DNA from: Symsagittifera roscoffensis
Lineage: Eukaryota > Xenacoelomorpha > Acoela > Convolutidae
Reading direction: 5' to 3'
Assembly (NCBI RefSeq): GCF_963678635.1
Contig: NC_087064.1
Span: 13,613,599 to 13,677,598, forward strand
Length of the DNA stretch: 64,000 nt
Shown: piece by piece, positions 35,901 through 48,051 of the stretch
Layout: each line of letters begins with the position of its first letter
Numbering within the stretch: the stretch's first letter is position 1
Translations under genes and position numbers: made by a program
Notes under the pieces: generated by a model
Databases searched by the model: none
The model's input: only the letters and a program-made list of their open reading frames with translations
Told to the model about the DNA's origin: nothing

Positions 35901-36755
35901 TGACGATGATTCTTCAGGTGATCCCATATAGATCTAGAGGCGAGTTGAGAGACAGCATTGAGAAAAGTTCAAGAAGTTAAGAGAAAGGAACGTCGGTGAC
36001 TTCAAGAAGAAGAAGATGAGGGCGATAATAGCAACCGATTTCCCCACACTTCGAAAAGGACGAGACGTATCAGGTGACGATTGGAAACTGAACCATTGCT
36101 AGAAGCCTCAGGATACCAAACCTGGAGGATTTTTTTTTTCGACTCATGAGGAGTACCTTTGTCACTGCCTGGCGCAGTTTTTCTTGTACCCCAAATGAGT
36201 GAACCTAGTGTTAGTGTGGGACTCTTGAAAATTTCTCTCCACGGGGTTACCCGACCAAGCCCAGCCCGTATCGATATTAGGGGTCAGCGCTATGATAGCA
36301 GTGAGATGGCGGGATGCATCTGCGGGACGAACAAACAGGAGATGGTGATACCGACCCGTGATCAACTGAGCAAATTGAAATTTGATTTTTTTAAGACCAA
36401 CTGCAAGATACTTAGGAAACCGAAGGCAATTGAGTGATGCCTTGGTGCCGATGCCTTGGTTCCGTGCAGTGATGACGACAAGGATATTTGGAAGCGCAAA
36501 GCGTCATATGTCCAGAAATGCGGAAGCCTATCGTTCATCCCAGCTAGATACAGGACCAGGTGCCTCTAGGAGAGTATTCTTGACTCACCGGAACGATGTC
36601 ACCATGGCCATGAATCATATAGCTTGAATGTCTTGTAAGACAGAAAATCTGAGAAACGAGATCTTACGAGCTGACCTGGAGTGAAATGTAGGTCTGTGCT
36701 TATAACAGTATTTTTCGGAACCGGCAGCAGAAGATGACGTGGATCTCCTAGCTTG
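35901..36755 (+). other. Degenerate continuation, no identifiable domain
   Basis: Short frames only (36159-36437, 36382-36627). A Lys/Glu-rich stretch near 35980 could be remnant pol linker. No RT, RNase H or integrase motif is seen. Confidence 0.35.
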
Positions 36756-37740
36756 CTGTAAGCAGAAATTGTCCGAGCAAAATAGTTTGGGTACGACACG
36801 AAACTCTGTTGATATGCTGCGAAAAGAATTTGAAGACAATTAGACTGAGGGAAATGTCGAGGTGCTAGAAGATGAGGTCTTGGAGCAAGGAGAGCTTGGA
36901 AAGAATGGTTTGAATATTGAGGTTGTAGAGGAAAGCACACACTTAACCAATCTAACTAAGCCTGGTAACTGAAAACCTAAATTTTTTGTTTTGATTAAAA
37001 TTTGGCCAGACGACAGTTGTTATGGATGTAATCTGCTACTGAAATCTTGAATAACAATGAAAATTTTAGTTGTTACTGCTTATTTATTCAGGTGAATCAG
37101 CCAGTTTATACATTTAAACAAAACATGTCCGAAACTTTTTTACCTCCAATCCCGAACACCATGTTTAAACCTTTGTTATGGAAACCCTATGGATTGAAAC
37201 CGTTTTAAAACCGGGTCCAAAAAACACATAGAGTGTCTTCGTATTGCTGCATAGGACAAACCCTCAAATTGTGGCGACCTGGTAGGGGTTGGCAACTCTC
37301 GCTCGAAAAGGGTGTGTACCTCAATTTTTTCCTAGCCACAGAGTCTCTTTGTTTTGGTTTTTAGGACAGAAGCATATTCAAACGAGTATAATTGGTGAGT
37401 AACTCTCAGTTAGTTTTAACTGGCGCGTGACTTTGCCACGTCCTGAATATTTTTAACAGAGCAAGAGCGAAAGAAATTATTATGTGTCAAATGACGTAAG
37501 TTGTCAGAAAAATTAATATCTAGGCCACTTCTCAAGGTGCACATTTTGTGAAAAATTTTGTAAGGCAGTGAAGATGTAGTATCCTGCCATTTGTGACTGG
37601 TGGTAAGTTGAGGTAACGTAGATAAACTAATTTCTGATGTAACTTGTAAGTATATAAAACAACGCCGGACCACCAAATAATGAGAAATCGGATTTATGCA
37701 TTCAATGGGAACATTGATTGGGCTGTCCTGGAGTATTTGC
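36756..37740 (+). repeat. Direct repeat, copy 1 (with 38994-39735): element tail
   Basis: Begins AGCAGAAATTGTC and encodes a Glu/Leu-rich tail (VLEDEVLEQGEL) ending near THLTNLTKPGN at ~36971. Non-coding sequence follows with AACCGGGTCCAAAAAACACA, GGCGACCTGGTAGGGGTTGG and, after ~37560, GTAAGGCAGTG(A/T)AGATGTAGTA. The second copy lacks ~245 bases (37314-37558). Probably the 3' end plus LTR of a Ty3/gypsy-like element, duplicated ~2.24 kb apart. Confidence 0.7.
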
Positions 37741-38004
37741 TCTTCGCTCGGATGGCACAATGAAAATGGTCTGATTGACAATTTCGTAACAAGCAGGAGG
37801 GTTGAAACATTCTGAAAGTTAAATTTTGAAAAATTTTGATTGGCGTCAAATAATCATCAGAAATACAAAAAGACTTCGATTTTTATTGCGACAACGTGTC
37901 ACACGCCCAACAGTCGAATTACACACAAAAACGGCCATGTGGCGATACGCGAAGAAGAAGAAGACATAGTTATCTTTGAAACAGTCAGAAATAAGTGAAG
38001 CTTG

Positions 38005-38113
38005 TGGACGCAATACACAGACTCTATAAGAAGCTTAATCGTTAGTGCGAGTTGAATCAGAAGGTGAAGTGGAACATTCGGTACAGATTTGAAGCCTTCC
38101 GAGCAGATTCTTC
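38005..38113. repeat. Dispersed repeat, second copy of 28590-28700
   Basis: Same orientation and order of landmarks as at 28590. It lies between the two element-tail repeats. Confidence 0.6.
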
Positions 38114-38846
38114 TTTTGGGCTCATTATTCTCTAAGTAGAAAACTCAAAAAAATTTGAGTAAATCAGTACGTGAGTCAAATTAATTATATATTTTATTTG
38201 TTACTTGTAACATTCGCCCGTAAGTACTTACCGACGGAAAAAACCTAAATTCTAAAACGACTAGAAAGCGTCAAAACAGAGCCTTACGTGCTTTTGACCT
38301 TCTCGACCAAGCCCAATTCTACATGGTAATATCGGTCGAGAAAACTGTTACTGCCTAAAGACTATCAGCCGAGACGCGCAATTAAAAACTTTGTGAAAAA
38401 ACTGAGTTCATGGCTGGGTATCAGTATACCGAGGTCGCTCCTTAAAAAAAGGGTTGATACGCTATCATTATTATGTTGCTGTATACCATTGTTTTTGTAC
38501 AGTAGAGAAAATCCATTCATCCATCGGAGATTAATCGACCCTTACCTCAACTCCTAGCTTCTCATATCTGAAAACTGAACTTTGCTGTTGATCAATGGGA
38601 GGGTAGCAATTCTTGTTCTGGAATCTCAACTTTGATGTTAATAAACTTGAGGGTAGATGTTCCTGAAGGTTAGCCATTCTTGTTGTTGGGCCTTCTGTAT
38701 TCGTGAAATGGTGGAAGTAACGAATTGTAGCAGCCCAATCGTTAAAAATGGGAGGCAATTTTTTTAAAAATCATTCTATAGTAATTGTACTGCCGTTTTT
38801 TGTATCCTTCGTCTGATTTCTCGCAGCAAAAACAATTCTATATTTT

Positions 38847-39000
38847 CTGAACAAACCTTCTTCTGGCAGCGAAAACTATGATATAACTTCTGAATTACCC
38901 TTTTCCTTGTAGCGAAGATAAAGATATAACTTCTGAACTACCCTTAATCCTGATGATGCACAAAAACTGTAAAAACGTCTGAATTAACATTTTAAAGCAG
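38847..39000. repeat. Degenerate 43-46-bp tandem repeat, about four copies
   Basis: CTGAA(C/T)(A/T)A marks unit starts at 38847, 38890, 38933 and 38979. GATATAACTT closes the first two units. It abuts the second element-tail repeat. Confidence 0.6.
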
Positions 39001-39735
39001 AGATTGTCAGAGGAAAAAATTTTGGGTACGGCATGCAATCTGTTGAAATTATGCGAAAAATATCTGAAGACAGTGAGATGGAGGGAATGAACGAGGTGCT
39101 AAAAGATGAGGTCTTCGAGCAAGTAGAGCTGTGAAAGAGTGGCTTGAATTTTGAGAACGTAAAGGAGAGCAAAAACTTAACCAATCTAGCTAAGCCTGGG
39201 TATTGAACTTCTAAACTTTTTATTTTGATTAAAATCTGGTCAGACCACAGTTGACATGTATGTAATTTGTTTCTGAAAATAATGAATTATAATGATTTTT
39301 TTAGTTGTAACTGCTTATTTATTCAGGTGAATAAGCGAGTTTATACATTTAAACAAAACATGTCTGAAACTTTTTACCTCCAATCCCGAACACCATGTTT
39401 AAACCTTTGTTATGGAAACCCTATGGATTGAACCCGTTTTAAAACCGGGTCCAAAAAACACATAGAGTGTTTTCGTATTGCTGCATAGGACAAACCCTCA
39501 AATTGTGGCGACCTGGTAGGGGTTGGCAACTCTCGCTCGAAAGGGGTAAGGCAGTGTAGATGTAGTACCATGCCATTTGTGACGCGTGGTAACTGAGGTA
39601 ACGTAGATAAATTTTAATTCTGATTTAATTTGTAAGTTCATAGACCAACAATTGATGAAAACTTGATGAAATTATCGCCAACTGATAAAAATTCGGATTT
39701 ATGCATTCTATGGGAGCATTGATAGGGCGGTCCCA
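38994..39735 (+). repeat. Direct repeat, copy 2 of 36756-37740
   Basis: Collinear with copy 1 apart from the ~245-base internal difference. The coding-like tail here also has a stop (after QVEL, ~39132). Confidence 0.7.
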
Positions 39736-40395
39736 GTTCAGAGGGGCCCTGTTTTGCCAAATCGGAAGGGGTCTGAACGCCGAACCGAAGGGGTCTAAGA
39801 AAATGTTTTACGAGCGCAAACGTAGGGATCCTAATACGTAAGTAAACGAAAACAAGACATGTATGAATATAAATAGGATGTAAGGACAAATAGTCAGACC
39901 AAGCAAGTTAGAAAACCAGTGACTGCATTGGTAGTTTGCCTTCAAATAAAAACTGAAAAGACAATAGTAAAACCAAAACCGGTCTATGCCCGGAGAATGG
40001 CAAATCTAGGTCTAACCGAAAACAGAATGCGGCTCTGATTTAATTCGGATTGGAATCCGAACCTGATTTTTTTCTGAAGAGTGGTTGCCTTGAGATTTTT
40101 AGTAGTTCTAGCGCGGGCAGTTCGATGGCTGATAGGTAACACAAAACTCGGTTGGTGCAATCGTCGCCCACTTGAGAAAAAGATACTTATTGCCTTCAAG
40201 TTTTGTCTGTTAAGTGCGGCACTAAACAGAGAAAGCCTTTTCTTTAAAAAGCAGTTCGATTATTCAATTGCGACAGATCAATTGCAAAATACATAAATTT
40301 TTTTATTCATCCTTCATTATTGAATAAATATTTTTATCATTAATATTTGCAATCGACTGGGTTTTGTAAGAACTATCTCTTAAATATTTTGACCC
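39736..40395. other. No gene seen
   Basis: Spacer. CGGAAGGGGTCTGAACGCCG and CCGAAGGGGTCTAAG form a small near-repeat at ~39768-39800. The frame 40081-40296 has no support. Confidence 0.45.
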
Positions 40396-43300
40396 TATTA
40401 GACTGTACTAGTAATAGACTGTAGTAGCATTTTTTTCATTAACCAATATTTCTTTGCGGTGATTAATTCAGAAAGACGCTGTACTGTGATAACTTGATAA
40501 GATTTGTGGTCACTTGTTAAATAAAACTTTTAGTCAGTACGTATTGTGTTAAATTTTTCTATTGTTAGACAACAAAGACGGTAGCAAACGAATGAAGTGA
40601 GTGAGTAGCAAAAACGATAGACTAAAATGAGTCTTGACAGGTTGAGGATACCTAAGCTAAGTGATAGCTCGAGGAAGTTTACCGAAGACACAAAGGAAAC
40701 CAATGATTGATGCTTATGTGGAAAGGAACAAGAAGACTCAGAGCAAGAAAGGGAAGAAAAATATAGGCGGAATGGATGAAACAAAGAGTCAAAAGTTCTC
40801 GGAATACAAATGGACAAAGTTGGAAGTGAAGAACCCTGGGCAGTATGAGCATCAGACGGTACGTGAAACCGAAGAACATGGGAACAGGATATTAACGAAT
40901 GAACCCACCCCCGTAGACCAGGGCCATGATTTCGCTACTTCGACCGCGACACTTGATCGAGAAGAAATGTCGGAAGTGTCCAACATTTCGATTGAAAACC
41001 CGACAGTGAGGAATTGACCTATTGACAATTCTATGATGCACGGGGTGACAGAGAAAGCGGAAACGTCTTCCTCGTTTTCGAAACGAGTCAAGAACACTTC
41101 AGAAATTTCTTTCCGTTCACCATGAGAACGGGAACTGGCGATAAAGTAGACATCCAAGAAGAGGATGCAGACGACAGAGAAATTGATGACTCTGATTCTC
41201 AAGTGAGTTTGAGCAGTTTGACTCATGAAAACGAGACAACCGTTAACATGAAGAATGGTTATCCAGATCGATTTGGTGCGGTCAGAACCATAACCACGCC
41301 TATGCATGGACTACAACCGTCGAGAGAGTTCATGACAATAGCTCACTCAGACATGCAATCAGGAACGACTAGGGTCACCAGAACAGGGACCACACTAGGT
41401 GAACTAGAGGCGGAGTTTGAAGCACCTTCGAGGCAGAGAGGAACAACGCGAGTTTCGACCAGTACTAAGCTGCCTGGCACGAACAAGGTGACACCAACAC
41501 TATTGACTCCTTTGGTGGACAACAGAGCTCCAATGGAATAGGCCTTGACCAGTATTGGGGATAGCATGGGTGAGCAGAATGAACAGATGTCAATCAGGAT
41601 GAGTGAACTAGAATGAACATTTGAGAGAGAAAGCCTGTGGTAGGGAATAAATCCCAATAGACAGGAGGTTAGTAAAAGCGAAAAACGCTCAAAGGACAGG
41701 ACGGCTGATTACTTGACCAGGAGTTTGTCGGGAATGACGCGGAATGGTGAGGAAAAAGAAAAACGATTATTGAGAATGGACCTGGAGCCAATTCGGAGTG
41801 AATAACGACAGACTCTGGGGACTCTCGATACAAGGATAGACGCGATGATGGAAAGGCGCACCAAGAATATCATGATGGACAGATTGGACGGTCCCCATGG
41901 AAACGGGAGCGGATATAAAAATAGTGGAGCACACCGAGGGAGGCTAGTAGCGATCCGAGAGTGAACTTCAATGAGCACTCAAACAGAGGAAGGACCTATG
42001 GGTCCGCGAGAGGAAGAGGTAACCCATCGGGTCGCGCCACTGGGAGTCATAGGCCAGGACAGGAATCCCATGAACACCACAGGGAGCTCTACTGGCAGTG
42101 AGCCTGTCTCTAGCAAACGACCTACGCGAGAAAACATGCAAATAGGAGAGGTGATTCCTCAAATTGAACCAGGGAAGAGCTCAACCCAGTGAACCCAAAG
42201 GGAGGGATGTTTCAGAGCCTCAAACAACTGATATGAACGATCAAACGGGATATTTACGGGATGCAACAGCAACAGCCACGGCGTTCGAACTTCTGCTGAA
42301 CAGGTCCCTGGAAAAATTCATCACAAGGTTGTCCAGGACCAATGAGCGCAGCGAGAAGTCTGAAGGGTTGTTCTAAAAACAGAGATGTTACAAAGATGAA
42401 TCCGACGTTTATATAGATACCTGGATACAAGCTATGAAACAGCCTTTTGAGGAACAATACCTAACAAAAAGACAAGAATGCAGTGCACTCAGCAGCAAAT
42501 TGGAAGGGCAGGCCTAAATTGCGTGATGGCGAAAAACAAAACCAGCTGGATACTGCCAAGAAAATCTTCGAGATACTGCTGAACCGCTTTGGCTCGGTAG
42601 TGCAAGGGCTTAATCGATGATGCGATATGAGACATTGAAGAGATTTGGTCTATAAAACTGCCAGATCATCAACAAAAGGTCACTCTCTTTGTGGTGAGCT
42701 CGATGCTGGCATTGCAATGGATTGAAGAAAACATATCGAAGTATCGGTAGTCGAAGCGAAGGCACCGACTGTGGAAGCGATACACGTTATCGATTATAGC
42801 AGGAGACTTGAGTTGTTTGAGACTGTCTGCAAGGTATTTGCTGCACCTATGGAAGTGAAGCGCGTGTTGAGTCGTACACAATTTTTCTCATGGTTCAGGG
42901 CAACGTTGACCTCTTGGCTGTATGTGTTGACGAAAAATCACATGAAGAAGTATCAGAACGAGTATCGTCAGTTCCTGGCTGAGATAGGGCCGTAAGCCTT
43001 CAAGAGACCTTCGAATAACTACAAAATTTGCAACGAAACAACTACAGGATGGAAGCGGCTTGGTAAAGTGTATAGAGATAATACTAACGCAAATGAATCT
43101 TCACTGGAGGAAGATCTGGCAAAATGTTGGCTTGAGCTTACATAACTCCTTTGCCTGAAAAGGGAGTCCAATGTAAATAAAAGCTACTAAACCATCAAAG
43201 AAGGTTGCAGGAGCAGAGGAAATGTATGCGCGCTTATGAACAACTGAAGGCATGGGAGTAGATTGTGATTAGTTCTGACGACGAAGAGGAGTTGTTTAGG

Positions 43301-43450
43301 CAGATCACGGTATCGAGGGCGCCTGGACTTAGTACTTCAAAGACAAGGGGGACGAACGAGGCCGGGTACTTTGAATGGATTCTTGAGTCTTGAGCAGGGA
43401 AAGGAATGGGGACTTGAGTGTGAAAACTGAGAGCACGGAAAAGAAATTTT
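40396..43450 (+). mobile_element. Family B gag-only retroelement, copy 1
   Basis: The leader ends TTGTTAGACAACA, then AAGA and CGGTAGCAAACG. In copy 2 the equivalent reads TGGTAGCGAACG, a possible tRNA primer-binding site just after an LTR-like ACA end. A gag follows from ATG 40627; no pol is found. The 3' end is unclear and an LTR-like block begins at 43791. Confidence 0.5.
40627..43400 (+). pseudogene. gag: Family B gag, copy 1, broken
   Basis: Starts MSLDRLRIPKLSDSSRKF, with a TGA after ~29 codons. Coding then continues in other frames: 40661-41014, 41122-41541, 41971-42192, 42164-42376 and 42771-42995. The N-terminal part is charged and Thr/Glu-rich. The capsid-like part has NRSLEKFITRL, DESDVYIDTWIQAMK and QECSALSSKLEGQA, matching family A gag. 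No zinc knuckle is seen. An acidic patch (SSDDEEELFRQ) lies near 43277. The TGA and the TAG at ~41539 are also present in copy 2, so they predate the duplication. Confidence 0.7.
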
Positions 43451-43790
43451 AATAGATGGACTCTTGTTATCTAAATTATTATATCTGTTTATACAACAAA
43501 AATTGCATGACAATTTTCTTGACTGGATTGAACAAATGTTTTTTTTTCGAAAAGTAGCTTACAAAGCTAAAATCCAGGTTGCAGTTGGATGAAGGTTTTG
43601 ATTGCTGTTCAGCTATAGAGTGACAATTTCATATGGCTGTGAGTTTTGGGGGTGTAGATGAGGTTGAATCTGCTGCAAACTTCTGTTTATGACCACTGGC
43701 ACTGTATTTTGAGGCACATTTGATATTCTAGAGGCTCACTGACAAGACGACCACGCGCGATGGGGACGTCGATCTTGCGTCCTGGGAGTA

Positions 43791-44470
43791 TGTGCCCGTC
43801 GGTCATTTTGGAAGTTTGACCTTGATTTGGAAGTTTAACCTTGATTTTGGGGAAATAAGAAACTTTTGAAAAATTCCAATCGATCCTGTCATACTCAAGT
43901 TTCTCGCGACAACTGAAAATCAGAAGTTAATTAGAGCAGAAGAGAAAAATTAGAATTGGGAGAATCGATAAAAATCAGTTTAGAGCAAAATTTCTGTGCG
44001 CACTTTCACTGCAATCAACAACTCGAGTAGAGCTGTCCTGTTCCTGGTAGAGTGCAACGCGAAGTCTTACTTCTAGAGTTGAGTTACTTACATCATTTAC
44101 CTAATTCTAGATTCGCGCCACTGTGTAAGTATTTATTTAGTTTCTCGAGTGTATTTTATATGGCTGTGTTGAGATAAAGCGAGTTTTAGGTTGATCCATT
44201 TGAAATGGATCAAAAATCCACTGTCCAATAAAAACTAATGGTATACTAGAGATTCCAACCTGTTTTTAATGGCGTTCGCATGTTTTAGATATTAAGAGAC
44301 CTAGCCATGGGGACGTTCTTGTCTCTAGTTTCGGGCAGTATTTTGTTAGTGGTCTTTAAGCTGTAACACGATTTTGTAGTCTCATGTATAACGCGAACCA
44401 TAGGGCCTGGTTTCTTAACCTCATATGTACTTAAGGGAAGAAGGGAAGAGGAGTAGTAGGACAATTATAG
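43791..44470 (-). mobile_element. LTR-like repeat a (unit 1)
   Basis: On the + strand it begins TGTGCCCGTCGGTCA and ends ACAATTATAG, a diverged form of the CGACTGTTACA end. Shared blocks with other copies: CTTGATTTTGGGG, TTTCTCGCGACAACTGAAAA, GTAGAGCTGTC(C/T)TGTTCCTG, GTTCGC(A/G)TGTTTTAG and ATAGGGCCT. The minus-strand reading TGTAACA...GGCACA gives the TG...CA ends of an LTR. Confidence 0.55.
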
Positions 44471-45367
44471 TGTGTATGTTGGTAGGACAGTGTTGGTTGG
44501 CAGGGCTTTCCGGGGAGTGTGTGGCATTTGACCTGAATGAGCTGAAATGCATGTCAGCAATAAATTTTTATTTGGAACAATTCAGTGGGAAAAATGGGTT
44601 TTGACCGAATAATGGCGTTAATCGTTCAACTGATCGTATTTGGAGGGGTCAATTTGGATTGACGGATTTATTTTCAAGTTTTCGATTCTCTTTTGTTTTT
44701 GCGACCACTGAAACCGCAAAAATTAGAACAAACGATTTTCGCTAGTCGGAATAGGAAGAAGAAAGTTGAACTAAGCAGATATTGATTTAGAAGAACGAGC
44801 GTGAATATCCGACAGTGTTCCGGAAAGTTACGATTTTGTTTTCACAATCTTTACCATGCTAACTTTATTAATCGGGGGGCTGAGAGCGGATATTGCAACC
44901 TTTTCGGTGCTGAAGAGAGGGCTAATTTAGTGAAGATCACGAATCAGGAAGGGTCTTTCAGTGAACTGAGAGATATAGTTTTAAACAACTTTTAGGTTCC
45001 AGGATTGGTCTGAATTGAATTCAACTTAACATCAGATTCATTTTCAGATAATGAGAAGCTAGGAGTTGAGGGAAAGGATTGATCCATCCCCGATGGATTT
45101 GATGATTTTCATCTACTGAACAAAACCAATAGAAATATGATAATAAAATTGTAACCCTGTCGCTAAGGTCTGTGGATACTGAGATCCAGCCATGAACTCA
45201 ATATTTTTTCAAATTACTATTTTAATTTGCGCGGTTTGACCGATACCCTTTAAGATGTAACGACTTAGTCGACCCGAGGTTAATGGAACACTCATTGAAC
45301 TGGCTTTGGTAGAGACGGTTAAAAGCATGTGAAAATGTGTTTAGATGCTAGCCAGTCGTTTTATAAG
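44471..45367 (-). other. Internal segment between LTR-like repeats (unit 1)
   Basis: About 0.9 kb, found once here and three times in unit 2. It has no long minus-strand frame. A short plus-strand frame (44801-44995) recurs in every copy, but in shifted or truncated form. It may be the inside of a short non-autonomous LTR element. Confidence 0.45.
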
Positions 45368-46235
45368 TGTGCCAGTCGGTCAAGTCTGGAATCTTGACCT
45401 TGAATTAGACGTTTAATCTTGATTTTGGGGACAAAAGTAATTTTTTTAAATTTCGAATGGAGCCTGTCATGCTCAAGTTTCTCGCGACAACTGAAAATGC
45501 AAACATATTTAGAAAAGAACATTCGAGTTAGAATCGCGGGAAAGTCGGTAGAAAAATACGAGAATAAAATTGCTATTCGCATTTTTACCGGATTAATTCG
45601 TCCCGAGTAGAGCTGTCTTGTTCCTGACAGAAACTCAAGAGTTCAGGAAGAGAAATAAAGAAGAACGGTTGACTGGACCAGAGTGACACTTGAGTGGAGG
45701 TGGACAGCTGAAGCTACCCAATGGCAAAAGAGCAAAACTTCTTCCTGAGTTAAAACTTCTTCTTCAAAACTTCTTGAGTTAAACCTAATAACCTTAAATT
45801 AGTTCTAGAGTTGCTATACGATCATAATTTATCTAATTCTAGAAGTCGAGTTAGTATGTGAGTACCCAATTCAGCTTTTTGAGTGCTTTCTATATGATTT
45901 TGTTGAGTTAAGGCAAGTTTATAGGTTGATCCATCTGAAATGGATCAGAGTTCCATTGTCCAATGAAAACTAACGGTATACTTAATTTTCAGACCCTGTT
46001 TTTAATAGCGTTCGCGTGTTTTAGGTGTTTAGAGACTTGACCATAGGGGCTTTCTTGTTTCTAGAGTGGGGGTTTGGTAGTAGCCTTCAAGCTGTACCAC
46101 GGTTTATAGTCTCATGTCTAAGTGAACCAAATTGGCTCCGACTGCATGCGGTAAGAAAAAACACAAGAGATTTTGTCCCTGACTCTTGAGCCAATGGTTA
46201 TAGGGCCTATTTTTCTTTGCCTCATATGCGACTTA
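45368..46235 (-). mobile_element. LTR-like repeat b, 3' LTR of the minus-strand family A element (unit 1)
   Basis: Begins TGTGCCAGTCGGTCA on the + strand. The last ~30 bases, including TGTTACA, are deleted relative to unit 2, where the end is at 62635. It abuts the end of family A coding sequence (46236), the right place and orientation for its 3' LTR. Confidence 0.6.
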
Positions 46236-46940
46236 CCCCCTCCTTCGCTTTCGTCCCTTGTGCTGCAACTCCACCACCTCTGAACCATAAGGGGCCATGT
46301 GTTTCCTCGTGCTGAACTTCATGTCGCCCTTCAGAGCTATATGACCCTCTTCCACGATCATTCTCCCGCTCTCGTACACTGGCTCCTTGTTTTCAAATCC
46401 AGCCTTCTCAAGAACTTTAATCACTTCCCGGACTTCATACTTGGGAGGCATTGAACCCCGAATCTTCTTGGCTTGAGTGGTGCACGAATTTATCTTGATT
46501 TCACATTGAATACCCGCTGAATATGTGGTCCCAGCTGTGTGTGAATGTTTTCTGCTGCTGCTCTACAGCCTCTCTAGCATGTATCGACGGGACCACCATT
46601 GGGCCATTCATCCTCAATGTCATTCGCCTCACCGTCGGAAACTGCGGGATGGTAACCGGTAACACGTCTCGTTCAAGGATTGTCTCAAGTTCTTTTTTCG
46701 CAAAGTCAAAGCTCTTCTTCCACGCTGAAATTCTCAAGACTTTTCTAGTGTTCTTCGCAAAAAAATTTAGGTTTCAGAACTTCGGGTAGGCCTCAATAGG
46801 ACCCTCTCGTTTCTCCCCCATTCTGCACTGCAGCTTGCCTCTGAAGTTGAGCACTATCAACTCTGGGTCCTTCACTTTTCCGAATAGCACCGTTTCCCTC
46901 ATTTGTGCTCTCAAGTACTCATGTTTAAACCAATTGAGCG
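46233..46940 (-). pseudogene. Unrecognised 3' domain after truncated integrase (unit 1)
   Basis: Two frames, 46940-46501 and 46451-46233. They contain FDFAKKELETILERDVLPV, FPTVRRMTLRMNGPMVVPSI and, after a frame change, MPPKYEVREVIKVLEKAGFE and a basic HKGRKRRRG end. The same sequence in unit 2 (62645-63335) has fewer defects. It stands where integrase core and C-terminal domain should be. Possibly an element-specific tail brought next to the zinc-binding region by a deletion. Confidence 0.5.
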
Positions 46941-47789
46941 CCGTCCCATCTGATCGTGCGATCTAAAAAACTCTTCCGTTTGATATAGCTGTGGTAATAT
47001 GATGAGATTATGCTTGTGTAGTATTTTCTCTTCGTCTCTTCTACTGCAGGCCACCACGCCATCAGCTGTGTGGTAGAGTAAGTCCTTACGTTCCTTGTAG
47101 GACTGGCTCAAGATCTTGTAGCTATCCTCCTCCTGGTCTCCTTCTCCTTCACTCCCGCTCGTATCCATTTGGAGAGGTTGCTTTTCATTTTGTCGCTTTT
47201 CTGTGCTCGTATCAGGACCGATAGCCTGTAACTCGCCTTGACGTGTTCCTTTAGTGCCATCATCTGCACGTTCAGTTCTCCCGGATTATGGATATCGTCT
47301 TTAAGCTTGACGAGTACTATCCCTCGCAAGACCTCCCGATCATCCTCCGGTTCCAGATTCGTTCTGATATTTGAGTTGCATGATATTTCCCTGAAAGGTT
47401 TTCTTGACAAAGCTATCATCTCTAGCTCTTGTCCTCCTTTGACGTCATGATGCTCTAGGTTATATCGCGGATGAGGGATGAGTTTGTAGTTCCCTGTCAT
47501 GGTACCTCCTTTTTTCTTCAGCTAATATCATGCAAAGACTATCTTGTTCACCATCACGTTCCAGTGAATCTTCGTCCCATTTTTCTGACTCCCCAGACAA
47601 ATTTTCCTCTTCACCATTCCCCTTTTGTTTTGGCCACTCCCCGGACTCTTGACCTAGTCCGAGATCTTCAACTTCCTCTTTGAACGACACTTTCTTTCTT
47701 TGTAACGTTGTTCGCCTGAGTATGCCCGCTGGAATTTTCTCGATCAATGTTCGTACCACCTCTTTGTTCTCTATTACCCCGGCCTTCAT
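46911..47789 (-). pseudogene. pol: Pol linker and integrase N-terminal zinc-binding region, truncated
   Basis: Frames 47789-47460, 47500-47108 and 47168-46911 follow one another with short overlaps. The Lys/Glu-rich linker leads to ILSQSYKERKDLLYHTADG, then LHKHNLIILPQLYQ and RSHDQMGRRSIG, which fits the His pair of an integrase HHCC region. The Cys pair and the catalytic D,D(35)E core are absent. A truncated integrase cannot insert DNA. Confidence 0.6.
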
Positions 47790-48051
47790 TGAGTCCTCTT
47801 ATTTTCTCATTATGTTGATTTCTGGCTCATCGTATCTTTTTTCCAGTTCAGACCACGGGTTTGTCATCGGCCAATTTCTCCAGAAATCTCATCAAATCCT
47901 GCCCTACCGTCGCCTTTCCTGTTTCCACTTCGTCGGGGTCATAACCTTTCGCCTTCAGCGTCTCTCTGACTATCTTTGACTTGAGCATGATTTCGATCGG
48001 CATCCCGGATTTTCTCTTCAGAATTGCAGTTTCTCGACGCTCAGTGGGTAA

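Larger units (their letters stand above)
40396..47652 (+). repeat. Segmental duplication, unit 1 (with 54587-64000)
   Basis: From TATTAGACTGTACTAG (40396) to CCGGACTCTTGA (~47652) the sequence is collinear with 54587-64000. The unit holds the family B gag element, an LTR array and the 3' end of the minus-strand family A element. The second unit is ~2.2 kb longer through extra LTR/internal copies. Confidence 0.9.

Noticed and set aside
41343-41657. 104-residue minus-strand frames at 41343-41657 and 55507-55821
   Set aside because: Antisense of family B gag; conserved only because the whole block is duplicated.
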